NCBI GenBank assembly: GCA_029204225.1
Contig: CM055110.1
Span: 42,205,862-42,269,861 of the forward strand
Direction: 5' to 3'
Origin: Diphasiastrum complanatum
Taxonomy: Eukaryota; Streptophyta; Lycopodiopsida; Lycopodiales; Lycopodiaceae
DNA: 64,000 nt
Under the pieces are notes generated by a model. That model had not been told where the DNA came from. It saw nothing but the letters and a program-made list of their open reading frames with translations, and searched no databases. Shown here in pieces: positions 22,601 through 36,300 of this stretch. A program made the translations under genes and the position numbers. Numbering within the stretch: the stretch's first letter is position 1; each line of letters begins with the position of its first letter.

Positions 22601-25600
22601 GGCTCACCACAAAGTGAATGGATCCTACCATCATATTAAAACTCATATACATGAGTATTCCAAGGGATGTAGGGCTTCCTAGCCATATGCCAACAGAGTC
22701 CAAAGACCACATCGAAGCGCACGAAATGGGTTATGTCAAATTGTAACTCCTTAGCATAACCTTGAATGGTTAGAGGCATACCCACAACCCTGGCATCCCA
22801 AATTTCCGCACCCTTTCCATTAGCGGTGCCAATTGTGTACTGGTACAGGGATGGTTGTATGTTCACTCTCAATCGTTAAATCAGAGTGGAGTTAATCACA
22901 TTATGTGAGGACCTAGTGTTAAATAGAATAAGAACATTTCTACCACACAGTTGTTTACAAATAGCAATTGAAGAAGTACAAGTGAACTGATACCCATGCT
23001 ACGCCGCTTTTGAAAATTGAGCAAAGGATCCACCTTCTGCATCATCGGCACGTTCATAACATGTGGAGCACGTTGAGGTTCCTCTTGATCAAGCTCTTCA
23101 GGAGCTTCTTCCTCATCTTGCAAGCTATAAGTGGTCCGCATCAGGTTATATGATGCACTCCTTCCATCTATGTCATCCTACACATCCAAAGCAAAGGTCT
23201 TTCTTCTTAGCACACTCCATGTCTTGTCGCAATAGCATCGAAGAGCACTAGTGTTACAAGCCTATGACATTCCTAGAGTTAGGAGAACTACAAGGTGAGA
23301 CAACATTAATGGCATGTGTGCACAAAGGGACCCAACTTAGGGGTAGACACCAATGGGAGCCCAAGTACTGGTTACTATAGGCCTGACTTAGAATGATGGC
23401 CCAATGGCGATAGGCTTCAAGTTAGTAGTTGCATGCACACAATAGTTAGGTGTTCAATGACACAGTTTAACGTGCCAGTACACTTGGCATCATGCCTGTC
23501 ATCAGCCAACATTGGGTTCAAGGGGTTTCTCCCCATATAGAGAGAGGACATGGCTGGGTGGAGAACTCTTTGTTGCCCTCTATTGCTCCAAGTTGAAATA
23601 CTAGTATTAGAGATCAGCAAATAAGATCATAGTTGTTGTAGCAAGTCTTTTTTCCAAGGTTTGTCAGCCATCCTTCTTTAGGTAGCGAGCTTCAGGAAGC
23701 AACTTATAAGCGCATTTCAAGATTTGATTTTCAGCACCTAGGAAGTAGATTTCAGCACCCTTAATACCAAAGAGGTCTATGTCCCTAGGGATTCAAGGCA
23801 ATTTGGGAGCAATTTGCCTTCACGCAGCTATCTGCATTTGGACAGCACCATAGCAGCTGATGTACTTTATGAAATCACTCCCCTCATCTTATCAGCCACT
23901 GAGAATGCTCATCTTAAGTTTGCCTAAGATGACATTCGAAAGAGCAGTCAATCTGGTAGTAGACAAAAGATTGATGAGAGATGAAGGAGAAACAAATGGA
24001 GAACAAGAGAAGGCCCTTTTTGCAAGGGGAAAGAAGAAGAACAACAACAAGCCTAAGATTGATAAGACTCGAATGAAGTCTTCAACGAAGGGTAACAACA
24101 ACAAAGATACTTCTACCTGTGATCATTGTCACAAGTCGGGGCATACAGCAAACAAATGTTGGTTTAATCCAACCATACCTTGCACTCATTGCAAGAAAAA
24201 GGGACATTCAGCATACGATTGTTGGTTTAATCCCGAAGGAAAGCACAAAGGAGAAAAGGCAAATGTCGCAGAATCATCTAAAGATGGTGACAAGAACGAC
24301 AATGCATTCACAGTTGTCGATGAAGAATCCACGACTTACACGTAGCATGCTTATGACATAGTGATTGCTTCAGGAGCCACATCTCATATCACCTACAACA
24401 AGAATGTTTTGATGAACTACAAGGCACTGGACAACACAAGGACAATGATATTGGGGGCTAATAGCAGACACGATGTCGAAGGCATCGGAACTCTTCAACT
24501 CCGTACATTGTCGGGACATACAAAGCTACAAGGAGCGCTCTATGTACCCAGATTGAGGAGAGATCTACTCTTTGTATCGAGGATAGCAGATCTTGGAATA
24601 TGAGTCCTATTCGATGGGAACGCATGCAGAATGGTCGAGCATGGATCAAATAAACTATTGACTGTCGCATCAAGGCTAGGTAACTTGTATCAAGCAAAAA
24701 TTGTCAATAGCTACGATAGTGTATTGAATGCATCGGAAAGTGAGAATCATCTCTGGCATAAACGCATGCGATATTCGAACGGCTCACAAATCTATTGACT
24801 CTACAATCCAACCTCAAGGGAAGGTGGTGATAAGCAAAGATGTGAGGTTCGATGAATTGATATTTCCAAGAATATCCATGAAGTCTTCTCGGTATTACCA
24901 ATCCAAGAAGGTGTTCAAGGCCAAACGTCGAATCATAATGTCGAAGCGCAAACTCCAGAACACGAGACAGAAGATCAGCCTGTCGGAGAATTTGAAGAAG
25001 AAACACAAAGGAAGAATCAGCAACCAGAGATCCAGATGTGAAGGTCGACTAGAATTCGAAGACCTCCTGTCAAACTCATCGATAGTCTTTAGTCGAGTGT
25101 AGTCGCAGACTTCAAATTCTGTGGTTTCACCGAGGAGCCAACGACATATCTGGAAGCAATCCAGAGTCTTGAGGGTGAATTTTGGCAGAAGAAATCGAAT
25201 CAATGAAGCAGAATCAAGCATGAACACTCGAACCATTACCCGAAGGAAAGAAGAAAGTCGACTGCAAATGGGTATACAAGAAGAAGCTGAGATCGGATGG
25301 CAGTGTCGGAAGATACAAGGCTCGACTTGTCGCGAAAGGATACACTTAGAGGTATGTTATCGACTACTTCGATACATACTCCCCAATGGTCAAAATGTCA
25401 AGCATTCGATTACTCCTTGCTTATGCTACAAAATACAATTTGGAGATACATCAAATCGATGTTGAAACAGCCTTCCTACACGGAGACTTGGATGAAGAAA
25501 TTTTCATGAAGCAACCTGAAGGCAACCAATTTTGTTTTAACAAATATTTATAACTTTAATCCTTGAACATTTCAGAAATAATATTTCCCCCAAAAAACGA

Positions 25601-26347
25601 CAACCAAATACAGTGACAAAAGGTACTTGACTCTTTGTTAAAATCAAGAGCAACTTTCATATTCACCCAAAGAGATGAATCCATTTTGCCCACCATTAAA
25701 ATCTCTTGATTCCATTTTGCAATATAAAATATGCAAGTTAACATTTTCCCTATGGATTCATGCCAGAACAAGAGAAATAAAGACTCCAATATCATATTTG
25801 CAAAGAATAACATATGAAAAACATGGAATAGAAATTAAAACATGCCTACAAATTCTTCATCCTTGCCTACACTTTTTCTTTTCATTCATTTTTTCATGAT
25901 TCAAAAGCTACAGTTCCAAACCATAACCAATCTGAGCTAAGGAAACATATACAAGGCTAGGGAATAGAAGGAATATATGTAACGACATGAAAGCTACAAT
26001 TCTCATGATCTATTAATATCAACTAACTACCATCATTGAACCATACGAAGAGCATGCGTTTGAGAAAAATCATAAAGGTAAGATCGTAAATTGATATATA
26101 TGGCCATGCATAATGGTATCAATTGGAAACACGACATAATAAAGTGTTTGAGAACATTCATAAAACTATCCTATAAGCTTACAACTTTTCTTGTGATTGG
26201 CACTGCTCAAACATTGTAGCTTTCTATGTTCTGGATCCAACAACACTTTATTGTTTTGACTATCGACTAAAAGGAATATCAAGCTACCTCAAGTCCACGC
26301 AAAGCTCCATATATTGTTCTTGCCTACAAGCCAATAATTTAGATGAG

Positions 26348-26415
<68 letters not shown>

Positions 26416-27202
26416 TCATAGTACGGTCGGAGTAAAGCAGGGATGTCCTTTATCACCCACCCTTTTTGCTTTATACATTGACGACCTTGAGCGGATCATT
26501 CGAGAAGAAGGTGGGGATGGTTGTCCTCTAGTAGATATTGTTATCCCTATCCCTTTTTATGCGGATGATGTGGTTTTACTATCTAGTTTAGCTGCAGGAC
26601 TTCAGCGGCATCGTGTGTCTGGATCATGCACATAATAAGTAGAGGAAAACCTCTCCATCTGAACAAGAGCAGAACGCCCCTTGCGGAGCCTAGCCAATGC
26701 AGCAGGTCTAAACGAAAGCAATGGGCCAGAAAAGAGAACACCCAGGTATGTGTAAGATGCCACTATCTCTATAGGCTGTCCATCAAAATAGAACATAGTG
26801 TCTCTCATATGATGCCTTGTATACTTTCTGTCAGATATGGGGGCTAATGGTGAACATTAGTAAGACTAAGGTTATGGTGTTTAACACCAACAGGCAGCAT
26901 ATGAGAGACACTATGTTCTATTTTGATGGACAGCCTATAGAGATAGTGGCGTCTTACACATACTTGGGTGTTCTTTTTTCTGGCCCATTGCTTTCGTTTA
27001 GACCTGCTGCATTGGCTAGGCTCCGCAAGGGGCATTCTGCTCTTGTTCAGATGGAGAGGTTTTCCTCTACTCATTATGTGCATGACCCAGACACACGATG
27101 CCACCTCTTTTCTTCGACTGTTTCTCCAGTGGCTATTGTGTCGTCAATGTAGTATAGAGGATCGTCGTTGGGAGCGGCAACCTCGCCTTCACCTACATAG
27201 CA

Positions 27203-27263
<61 letters not shown>

Positions 27264-27320
27264 TAGGTTGAGATAGGCCTTGGGGGCTCGAGCACCTACC
27301 CAAAGCTATTCTATCGCAAC

Positions 27321-27384
<64 letters not shown>

Positions 27385-30300
27385 AGTGAGAGAGATGGAG
27401 ATGGAGAAACCAAGAGAGTTTTATTAAGAAGAGAATGGAAGATGATACATTACAAAGGAAATGGCTCCCTCTTATAGATTTTAGAGGTGAGCCTCCTTCA
27501 CTCTCATTGGCCACTTCATTGGGGCAAGGATTTTAATCCAAGCCTTTAAAATAAACACAACTTATATCTATTGGTGCTAAGAAAGCACAAGGGCACTCAC
27601 ATCATTCATGTGAGTTTTAAGTTGGGCCCTTTTAGCTTTTTTATTTGCAACTTGACTTAGGGCCTCTAATGTCATTTTAGAGTTTTAAGCCCATAGTCTC
27701 TTATTCCTAGGAATTACAACTTGATACTTGTGCTCATTGGCGCAGAATGCCAAAGCCCTCGCACTTATTACCCTACTTACAATGTACTATGGTGGAGCCC
27801 ACTAGGTAAGGCTTGGCCAACAGTATTTTAAGTGGTGGGACCCACTTGTTTATTGTTGTGCAAGAAATACCCACAACAGGGTCCACGGCCCAAAGTAGTG
27901 CCGGTCCCTTGGCACTAGGCTGTGACTGTCGTGAAGGACGTTGTTGTCGGTTCTTTTATTGCTGGGACATGGGTGCTTCAGGAAAAGCGTGGATAGAATT
28001 CGCTTACGTAAAACCTGAGGCTTTATTAGTGGATGATCAGCAAGAACCGGGACTTGCTAGATTTTCATAAGGGTCTGGTGGCCATTCCAGATAACCTTGT
28101 TCATCAACAATTGGGTAGTTGAGGCATTCCATCAGAGTATCCCAAGATAAAACTGGATCCTCATAGATTGGCGCAACTGGTCCCAACGTCATAGGCTCTC
28201 CCAATTCGTAATGTGGATACGGCGTGCTCGTTTGACTACTTTGTCGATCTAGGTAGTGGTATGCTTGAACCTGACGACTTTCCTCCGCAGTCAATCTTAC
28301 AAATTGAGGACAAGGTGTTGTCGTTGTACGCGCTAGTGCTTGTTGGACTAGAGGCCTAATTGGGCTTGGATTCCCTGGATTTGGCCTTTTGAAGAATGGA
28401 TATACCAGGATTTGGCGTTGGTTTGGGCTGCTGCATTATGGAACAATGAGACTTTGGTTGAATCTTGCTCGTTGAGGGACAATCATCAACTTTAGTCTTC
28501 CCTTGGTCATTGCACTTCCCCGTTGAAGGCTGCATAATGGCACTTTTCCTTGGATCTTGTGCTGAATTGCCTTCAAGTTGCCCTGTTGACGCTAGTCTCC
28601 TTTGTAATTCATCATTAAGAATTCTTTGCAGTGATTGCGCCAAGAGACTTGGTAAAATCCGTTGGACTTCGTCGGATGCCAATTTCTTGACTCCCTCAGT
28701 TACCATTGGCGTGATGGATTCTACCATCTCTGTCGTCTGTGATAGTTTTACTTGTTTGCCCGAGGGTATCTTTGCATGCCTTGCGACTTTTGCCAGATTG
28801 TCCTCTTTGTCACTCGTTTCATAACCCGGTGGCACCAAGATTTTTCTTTTATAGTGCATTCAAGGTGGAAGGGTCACCACATGTGCATGTCGGTCTACAT
28901 AGGCCAAATGCCTCCTGGCAATATATTTGTGAATTTCTCATCGAGCAATCTCGGCATGGATGATTAACTCCACATTGTGAGCACAAGGGATCAAATGTTG
29001 ATGGATCCCCTCGATGTGGACATTCAGCACGACGATGTTTTTCTCCGCATCCATAGCACCTCACTGAGTGCAGTATGTCATCGCCTCTAAGTTGATAGGC
29101 ATACACCAGTAACATATTCCCCTTAGGATCTTCCACAAAATAGACTGGTAGGCTATTATGGTCCTCCATTGAGTTCGGTGACATGCAAGAGGATATAACC
29201 AAAATTTCTACCTTGCAACTGTTTGTTGAAAAAACTCGTGATTTAGATGGATCAATCTGATATCCATCCTTCTGGTGAGCTCTTTGTTGGCTTGATTCTG
29301 CTTCTGACCGTTGACCCGCTGGATCTTGTTGTCGACGAACTTGTTGCTATGTATTTTGTCCTTTTGATAAGCACGGATTCTTGATTGGACACCTGGTACT
29401 TGGATGATCTCCAAAGAAGAAGGTGCATTCGTCCTTTTCAAGAAACTTAATAGAGCGAGCATAAGCTTGCTAATAGCTTGAAGTGCAAGGTTCTTGGTCT
29501 TCCGCTGCACTTGATCTACTTGACCTTGCTGCACTTTGTTGCCTTGCATGGGGTTCCATTCTTGTTGGATCATCGCTCGTTGTTGACCTTTGTTCCTCTG
29601 ATTCCCCATCTAGATAGGGAAAATCCTTCTTCCCGAGTGAGATTTCCATCAAGGCAGCATCCTTACAAAGTTGTGCAAGCGACGCATAGGATGCTAACTC
29701 TTCCATACTAGATCTGATCCTTTTGGGCAGTCCGGCATAATATTTTGCCATGATGATCTGTTGGGGAATCGGGGGATTACAATCCTTCACTACATGATAG
29801 ATCCGATAGGTGTAGTCTCGCATTGTTTCATCAGCGAACTTTTTTAATTTCAGTAATCCTACAAGGGCGGTCTCCATAGTTCAACACTAGAATGTTGCAA
29901 AGTAGCTGCTTGGTGAATTGCTTCAAGGTTTGCTCACTCAATGACTCTGGTCTTCCATCCCCCCCCCCCTTTTTTTTCCTTTTTTTTGTGGGAGATGGAG
30001 AAGAAGAAGAGAAGAGAATCGGTAAATGGTGGATCAGTATGGATGAGAATAGAAACAGAAATGGATTTATCTAACAGAGATGGAGATAGAAGATGGAATA
30101 GAGATGGGATAGAAGAATGATGGATGGATAGTGGTTGATGTGGAGGGAACTGATCGTCTTGATATGAGGTTCATTCACTTGATTCAATCCAGGGATGTTG
30201 GATCTTGATGGATAATGTGACTGCAACCTAGATTTGACAAGATCTGATCAATTTCAGTTGGCTAATAGTGTAATTTTAGCCCTTTTTCTTGGGTTTTTGT

Positions 30301-33300
30301 GGTTTCTTTTTGAAATTTCTTCAGATCTGAGTGAATCTAACCTTCAACCTTCCTACAGTAGTTGTATCTAGACCATTTCTAGATAATGTGAGTTCTGCAA
30401 GAGTTCTTGATGGACAGATTTGTCAGGATCTTTAAAAAACTCAGTTTTTAGGCCCTTTTCGACACTTTTTCTTAGATATTTCTAAATTTAACCATTGGAT
30501 CTTCACAAAAATTTCACAGTAGCCAGATCTAGGTTAGATCTATCTATAAAACTCTTTGCGAAGTTACTTCCCAGCAGATCTCAAAAAATCATGAAAAAAA
30601 GTGCATTTTTTGGGGGTTTTTTTGCAAAATTTGAAGATTTCTGAGAACAAACCCTTGCAGATTGGTATGTAGTTGCATCTGAGTCAGATTCACCTGCTCA
30701 CCAAGCTGCGAGAGTTACTTCCCAAGGAAACTCAAAAAATCTTTAAAAAAATGCACTTTTGGGGTTTTTTTTGCAAAATTTTAAGATTTTCTGGGAACAA
30801 ACCCTCGCAGACTGGTATGCACTTGCATCCGAGTCAGATTCACCTACTCACCAAGCTGCGAGAGTTACTTCCTGAGGAAACTCAAAAAATCTTGCAAAAA
30901 GTGCATTTTTTGGAAGTAAAATTTTAAGATTTTCTGGGAACAAATCCTCACAGACTGGTATGCACTTGTATCTGAGTCAGATTCACCTGCTCACCAAGCT
31001 TACTTCCCAAGGAAACTCAAAAAATCTTGAAAAAAGTGCATTTTTTTGGGGTTTTTGTTGCCAAATTTTAAGATTTTCTAGGAACTAATCTTCGTAGGCT
31101 GGTATTACTTGTATCTGAGTCAGATCCACCTGCGAGAGTTACTTCCTAGGGAAACTCAAAAATTTATTGTCTGAGAAGGTTCTAGGCCACTTTTTGCTCT
31201 TGGGAACCTTCACAAGGGCATTTTTTTTTGGGATCTAACTCTCACAGACTTCTCTGTGTCCTTGTCTCAATGAGATGGAACTTCAGAGAGCTCTGCGAAG
31301 GTTAGTTTTGAGTTTTGAAAAAAAAAAATTATTTTTACAGGGGATTTTTGAATTTTTATGGGTTTTTCTCTGTTTTTTCAACATCTATTGGGAAGTAACC
31401 TTTGCAGGCTTCTATGCAGGTCTGGGACAGTACCCTAGATCTGCTGCCAGTCATGATCAGGTAAGTCATCACATCTTCCATGAAGGTGATTCTGCCAATA
31501 TTTTTCAAGTCTTTATTGGTGTGCAGGGACTTGTGGACGCCGGTGATCCATCGTTGATCGATCCAGGCTTGAAAACGGCTCGTCCATGGATGGCCCAAAA
31601 GGCCGGCTCAGTAATACACATGAGCGATTGGCAGCTGATCTTCCACGCGATCTGAGGCCAATGCCTTATTAGGATCAAAACAGATCGGTGGGAGGAAGTT
31701 ATCCCACTTGGTCTCTATACCCATCAGATATTCCAAGTCTCGGGCGTAAGTTGTTGTCGCATGGACTGTTGGATCTGGACAATTGAAATACTCATTAGAA
31801 AATCTGCTGAGAGCCCTTTGGGCGTCTATAGCTGTGGTCCATCTTGCTGCCCACTCAGCTCGTGTTGTTGAGCTACTTGTAGTTCCTGCTGCAGCTTCTG
31901 AACCTCGGTTCGTAGCTGTGTGTTGCTTGTGGCTAATTTCAGTACCCGGCTGTCCAGAGAGGCTCTGGCTGCTACTGCGTCCTGGATGAAGGTTCCCAAG
32001 GCTTGGTAGGTCGTCAATAAGTCCGTTGGAATAGCCGGTACGTTTACGCTGGCAGGGGCTTGTGATGTAGTGGCCCCAACGACCTATACAATATCGTCGT
32101 CCTCCTCCTCTATGAGTTGCTCCGATGATCTCTTGTCATCAGGTGCGGTGGGATCCGCACGATCTGGCGATGGAATAAAAATTGTCTGTACAAATGCGTC
32201 ATCAAGCAACGGTCGGTCGCCCTCGACAGCCTTTGACGGAGAAGTGGGGGGTGTGAGAGGAGCAGGAATGGAAACAAGAATGGGGACAGCTTGTCCAAAA
32301 GAGAGAATGGAGGGAACAGAGGGAAACTGTAGGGTGGGGTGGAGGACGGAAGGAGAAGATGGGGCTGAAGTGGCCTGGCGTGGCGGTGAAAAGTTTATGA
32401 CCTGCATCCACGCCAGGGTGTCCGGAGACAATTGTGAATCAGCAGGATTGAACTGGAGAGGGACAATGGTGGAAGCAGAGGGGATGGAAGAAGCGATGGT
32501 AATGGAAGGGGTGGTAGAAGTTAGCGGTGTGGTGGTGGTGGTGCGGCGTCTGGTAGCAGGTGGAGATGAAGAGGCAGGGGCAGTGCCACGCATTCTTTTG
32601 CTGGTCGTCATGTCAGTGACTGCAAGTTGGGCAGACGTGGATACGATGGATGGAGGGTATAGGTTAGTGTGTGGCACAGTGGATGATAAGATGCTGGAAT
32701 GGCGGAACCCGCACACTTTCGCCTCGAGAAGTGCACAGGCGAAGTTACACAGCAGGGGGCCCACTGCGTTACAGTCACGAGTGTTTGGTTTAATGGAAAT
32801 TGTTAGTTCGTGGGTGAGAAAAGCATGCCAGTCGTATGGCACTACTGTGGGGCCAGGGAATCCCAAGAAGGACTCCACAATCTGACTAAGCAGCTTGGAC
32901 TGGATTTTGTCCTTGCAAAATGTTGAAACAACCAAAAAGTTGTTCAACAAATGTGCGGCCGCCTCAATGACTGGGTCCGTGATAGCCTCTATCAAATACC
33001 CGTTGTTAGTTTGGATCGGAATTTTAGGTGCAGTTTGGGTTACGAAAGGCTTTATCAGGGCTTTTGCCTGACGATGAGAGATTGGCTGGTGGTCACCGGA
33101 CATAATGTCGACAGTGACCATCGAGTCCGCGTTAATCCATACCTTGTACATGGTACCCTGGTACAGGAAGTGGAAACGCGTCTTGATCTTGAACAGTTTC
33201 AAGCGCTCCGAACGTTACTTATTAAATATCAAGATTGCTTTGCATGGACTTATAAAGATTTGAAGGGTATTCCGACGTCAATTATTGAACACACCATACC

Positions 33301-36300
33301 TTTAATACCTGATGCAGTTCCAAAGGTTACAAAGTTCTATCGTTGTAATCCTAATGTTGCAGATCTGATAAAGAAAGAGCTTCAGAGGTTGCTTGACGCC
33401 GATTTCATTTATGAGATCGAGCATACGGTTTCATCGATTGTCATTGTTCCTAAGAAGAATGGGAAATTGAGAATTTGTGTGAATCTCAAGGCCTTGAGCA
33501 AAGTGACGCGGAAGGATCACTTTCCATTACCTTTTACTGAAAGCATTTTGGACCGCCTTGCTGGAGCAGAAGCCTATAGTTTTCTAGATGGATTTAGTGG
33601 TTACAACCAGGTCAAGATTGCACCTGCAGATCGCCACAAAACAGCTTTTGCAACAGAATGGGGCACCTATGCTTACAAAGTAACGTCGTTTGGACTCTGT
33701 AATGCACCAAGTTTGTAACAAAGAGTAATGCAATTTGCTTTTAAAGATTATCTACAGAAATTCCTTGAAATTTACTTGGATGACCTTGGAGTCCACTGAT
33801 GCCTCGAAATATGCAATTGGATCAGTTTTGAAGCAGCCAGGTGAATATAAGGACTATCCAATACGATTTGCAAGCAGACAGCTTACAGATCCAAAGAAGA
33901 ACTATCTAACAACAGAACGTGAAGCGTTGGCCATGATTTTTTCTATACAGAAATTTCGTCATTACCTCATGGAAACGCACTTTGCATTTTATACGGATCA
34001 CCAACCGTTACTTTACTTGGTATACAAGACGTGCAATATTGGGCGTATAGCAAGATGGTTACTGTTATTGACTGAATTTGACTTTCGAATTGTGATTCGT
34101 AAGGGGAAGCAACATTATCTAGCCGACCACGTTTCGAGAATTGAATCTGCACCAGTTAATACTGAAGTGGATGATGAATTACCAAATGCTGCATTATTCT
34201 ATGTAGAGGCAATACCTGAGTGGGCAGCGGATATTGTTGAGTATCTGATGCTAGGACAACCGAATGACTCTTTGACAAAAGTACAGAAGAGATAATTGAT
34301 TCATAAGGCTCAACCTTATTAATTGATTGCAGGACAATTGTATCGTCGTGGATCAGACCATATTCTACGTAGATGTGTTTTACCGCATGAAACATCAGAT
34401 TTAATCACGTTTTCACATGATGGCATGGGCAGAGGACACTTCTCTATAGATCTTATTGTTCGCAAACTTTTGCAATCAGGTTGTTGGTGGCCTACACTTC
34501 ATAAGGACACAGAAAATTATATTCAAACATGTGATGTTTGTCACCAAGCACGATGGCCTACTAGACAGAACTATGAACCCTTACATCCGGTTTTATTGCA
34601 AGCACCATTTGAAAAATGGGGACTGGATTATGTTAGTCCTATTCATCCTGCCGCGCGAGGAATTCAGGCCTGATACATTATCGTAGCAACTAATTATATG
34701 ACCAAGTGGGTTGAAGCCAAAGCTGTCAAAGTTGCTGATGCAAAATCTACGGCCAAGTTTCTCTATATAAAATATTATTATCAGATTTGGATGTCCGATC
34801 GAGATTGTCAGTGACCGGGGTACACACTTTGTCAATCAAATGATAACGTGTTTACTAGAAGATTTTTTTGTTATACACATATTTAGTACTCCTTGTTATC
34901 CCAGAGGGAATGGCCAAGCTAAATCCTCCTTAAAGATTCTTTGCATTATTATGACGAAAACAGTTGAAGCGAGTCGGTCTGATTGGGAACGTAAACTGCA
35001 TGGAGCATTATGGGCATTCAGCACCACTTACAAAAGTAGTACAAATCAAACACCCTTTCAACTAGTTTATGGTCAAGATGTTGTCATGCCGATTGAATTT
35101 TTAATACCATCTTTACGCATAGCAGCAACAGAGCGGTTAAATGATGATAAGTCTTTACAACTACGTCATGAAGTGTTGCACAAATTGTGTGAAACAAGAT
35201 TGATGGCAATTCATGCCTTAGCAGCAGAGAAAGCCCGCCATAAGGCATGGCACGATCGTCGATTACACAAAAAGGATCTGAAAGCAGGAGATCTAGCACT
35301 AATGTACAAAACCAAGCTGATCAAGGGAAAATTGAAGTTTACCGGTGAAGGCCCGTATAGAGTGAAAAAAATCCTCAACTATGGAGCAATGATTCTTGAA
35401 CACTTGGACGGAAAATGTTTTGATACTCCTGTGAATGGCAGCCGACTACGCAATTTTGGCACTCTGCTCCACCAGTTCAGCAAGTATAATCCAAATGATT
35501 TTTTATTTTTATTTGTTTTTCGATTTTTTGTTTTCACTACTTAATTGTTAACTTCTTTTGGAAAAGACAGTAAAAAAAAAACGAAGAAAAATGAGGAAAG
35601 ACTGATGAGCAAAAGTCAAAAATGTCATCAGCTCAGAAAGTAGTCAGATCTTTATGGAAAAATGACTTGGGAAATTACTTTTTTGGTCATTTTTTGCACA
35701 AACTGTGTTAGAATTGTTCGCCGAGTTTTCAGAAGCAAGATCCACCTCAGATATACCCATACTGAGTTGGGCGAACGTTCTTTTCACCAGTTACTACCTG
35801 TTTCTGAGTTAGGCGAAGGATCAGCAATATGCCATTTTGGGAACCTTCGCTGAGCACCTTACTCTCCTCAGAAACCTTCGCCGACATGCTAGATGGACTT
35901 AAAATGTCAAAATTAGGTTGGCTATAGGTTCAGATCCTGAAAGTTGCATTTATGACAAAACTTGGGCGAAGGATCCTCTTGGGCGAAGGTTCATCCTTCG
36001 CGAGACCTGGAAAAGGATCGCCGGATAGGTTCAGAGCCTCAAAAACCTTCGCCGAGATTTTTATAGCCTATTTTCACAATACTAACCAAGCCTGCAAATT
36101 TTTGTTCAGAACTGATCAACCAAACTAGTACTCTGTGTAATGGACCCTCCAAATTCACCTATAAGTTGGCTACATTCGATTCATTCCTCACTTGTGCTAG
36201 TGAAGCTCTTGCCAATTTTTCCAGCGACCAAAACCTTCAAAACTTTTTGTATTGTTTTCTGATATACACTCGCATTTATTACTTTCAGTTTCTGTTCTTT

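Noticed and set aside
26602-26808. Minus-strand LINE ORF as a separate element
   Set aside because: It is the inverted copy of the adjacent plus-strand LINE segment, not an independent insertion.
27206-27377. Arg-Glu repeat protein frames across GA tracts
   Set aside because: Artefact of translating dinucleotide repeats.
32070-32885. Plus-strand open frame of 271 codons
   Set aside because: It is the antisense shadow of the accessory ORF on the minus strand; it is low-complexity and has no domain.
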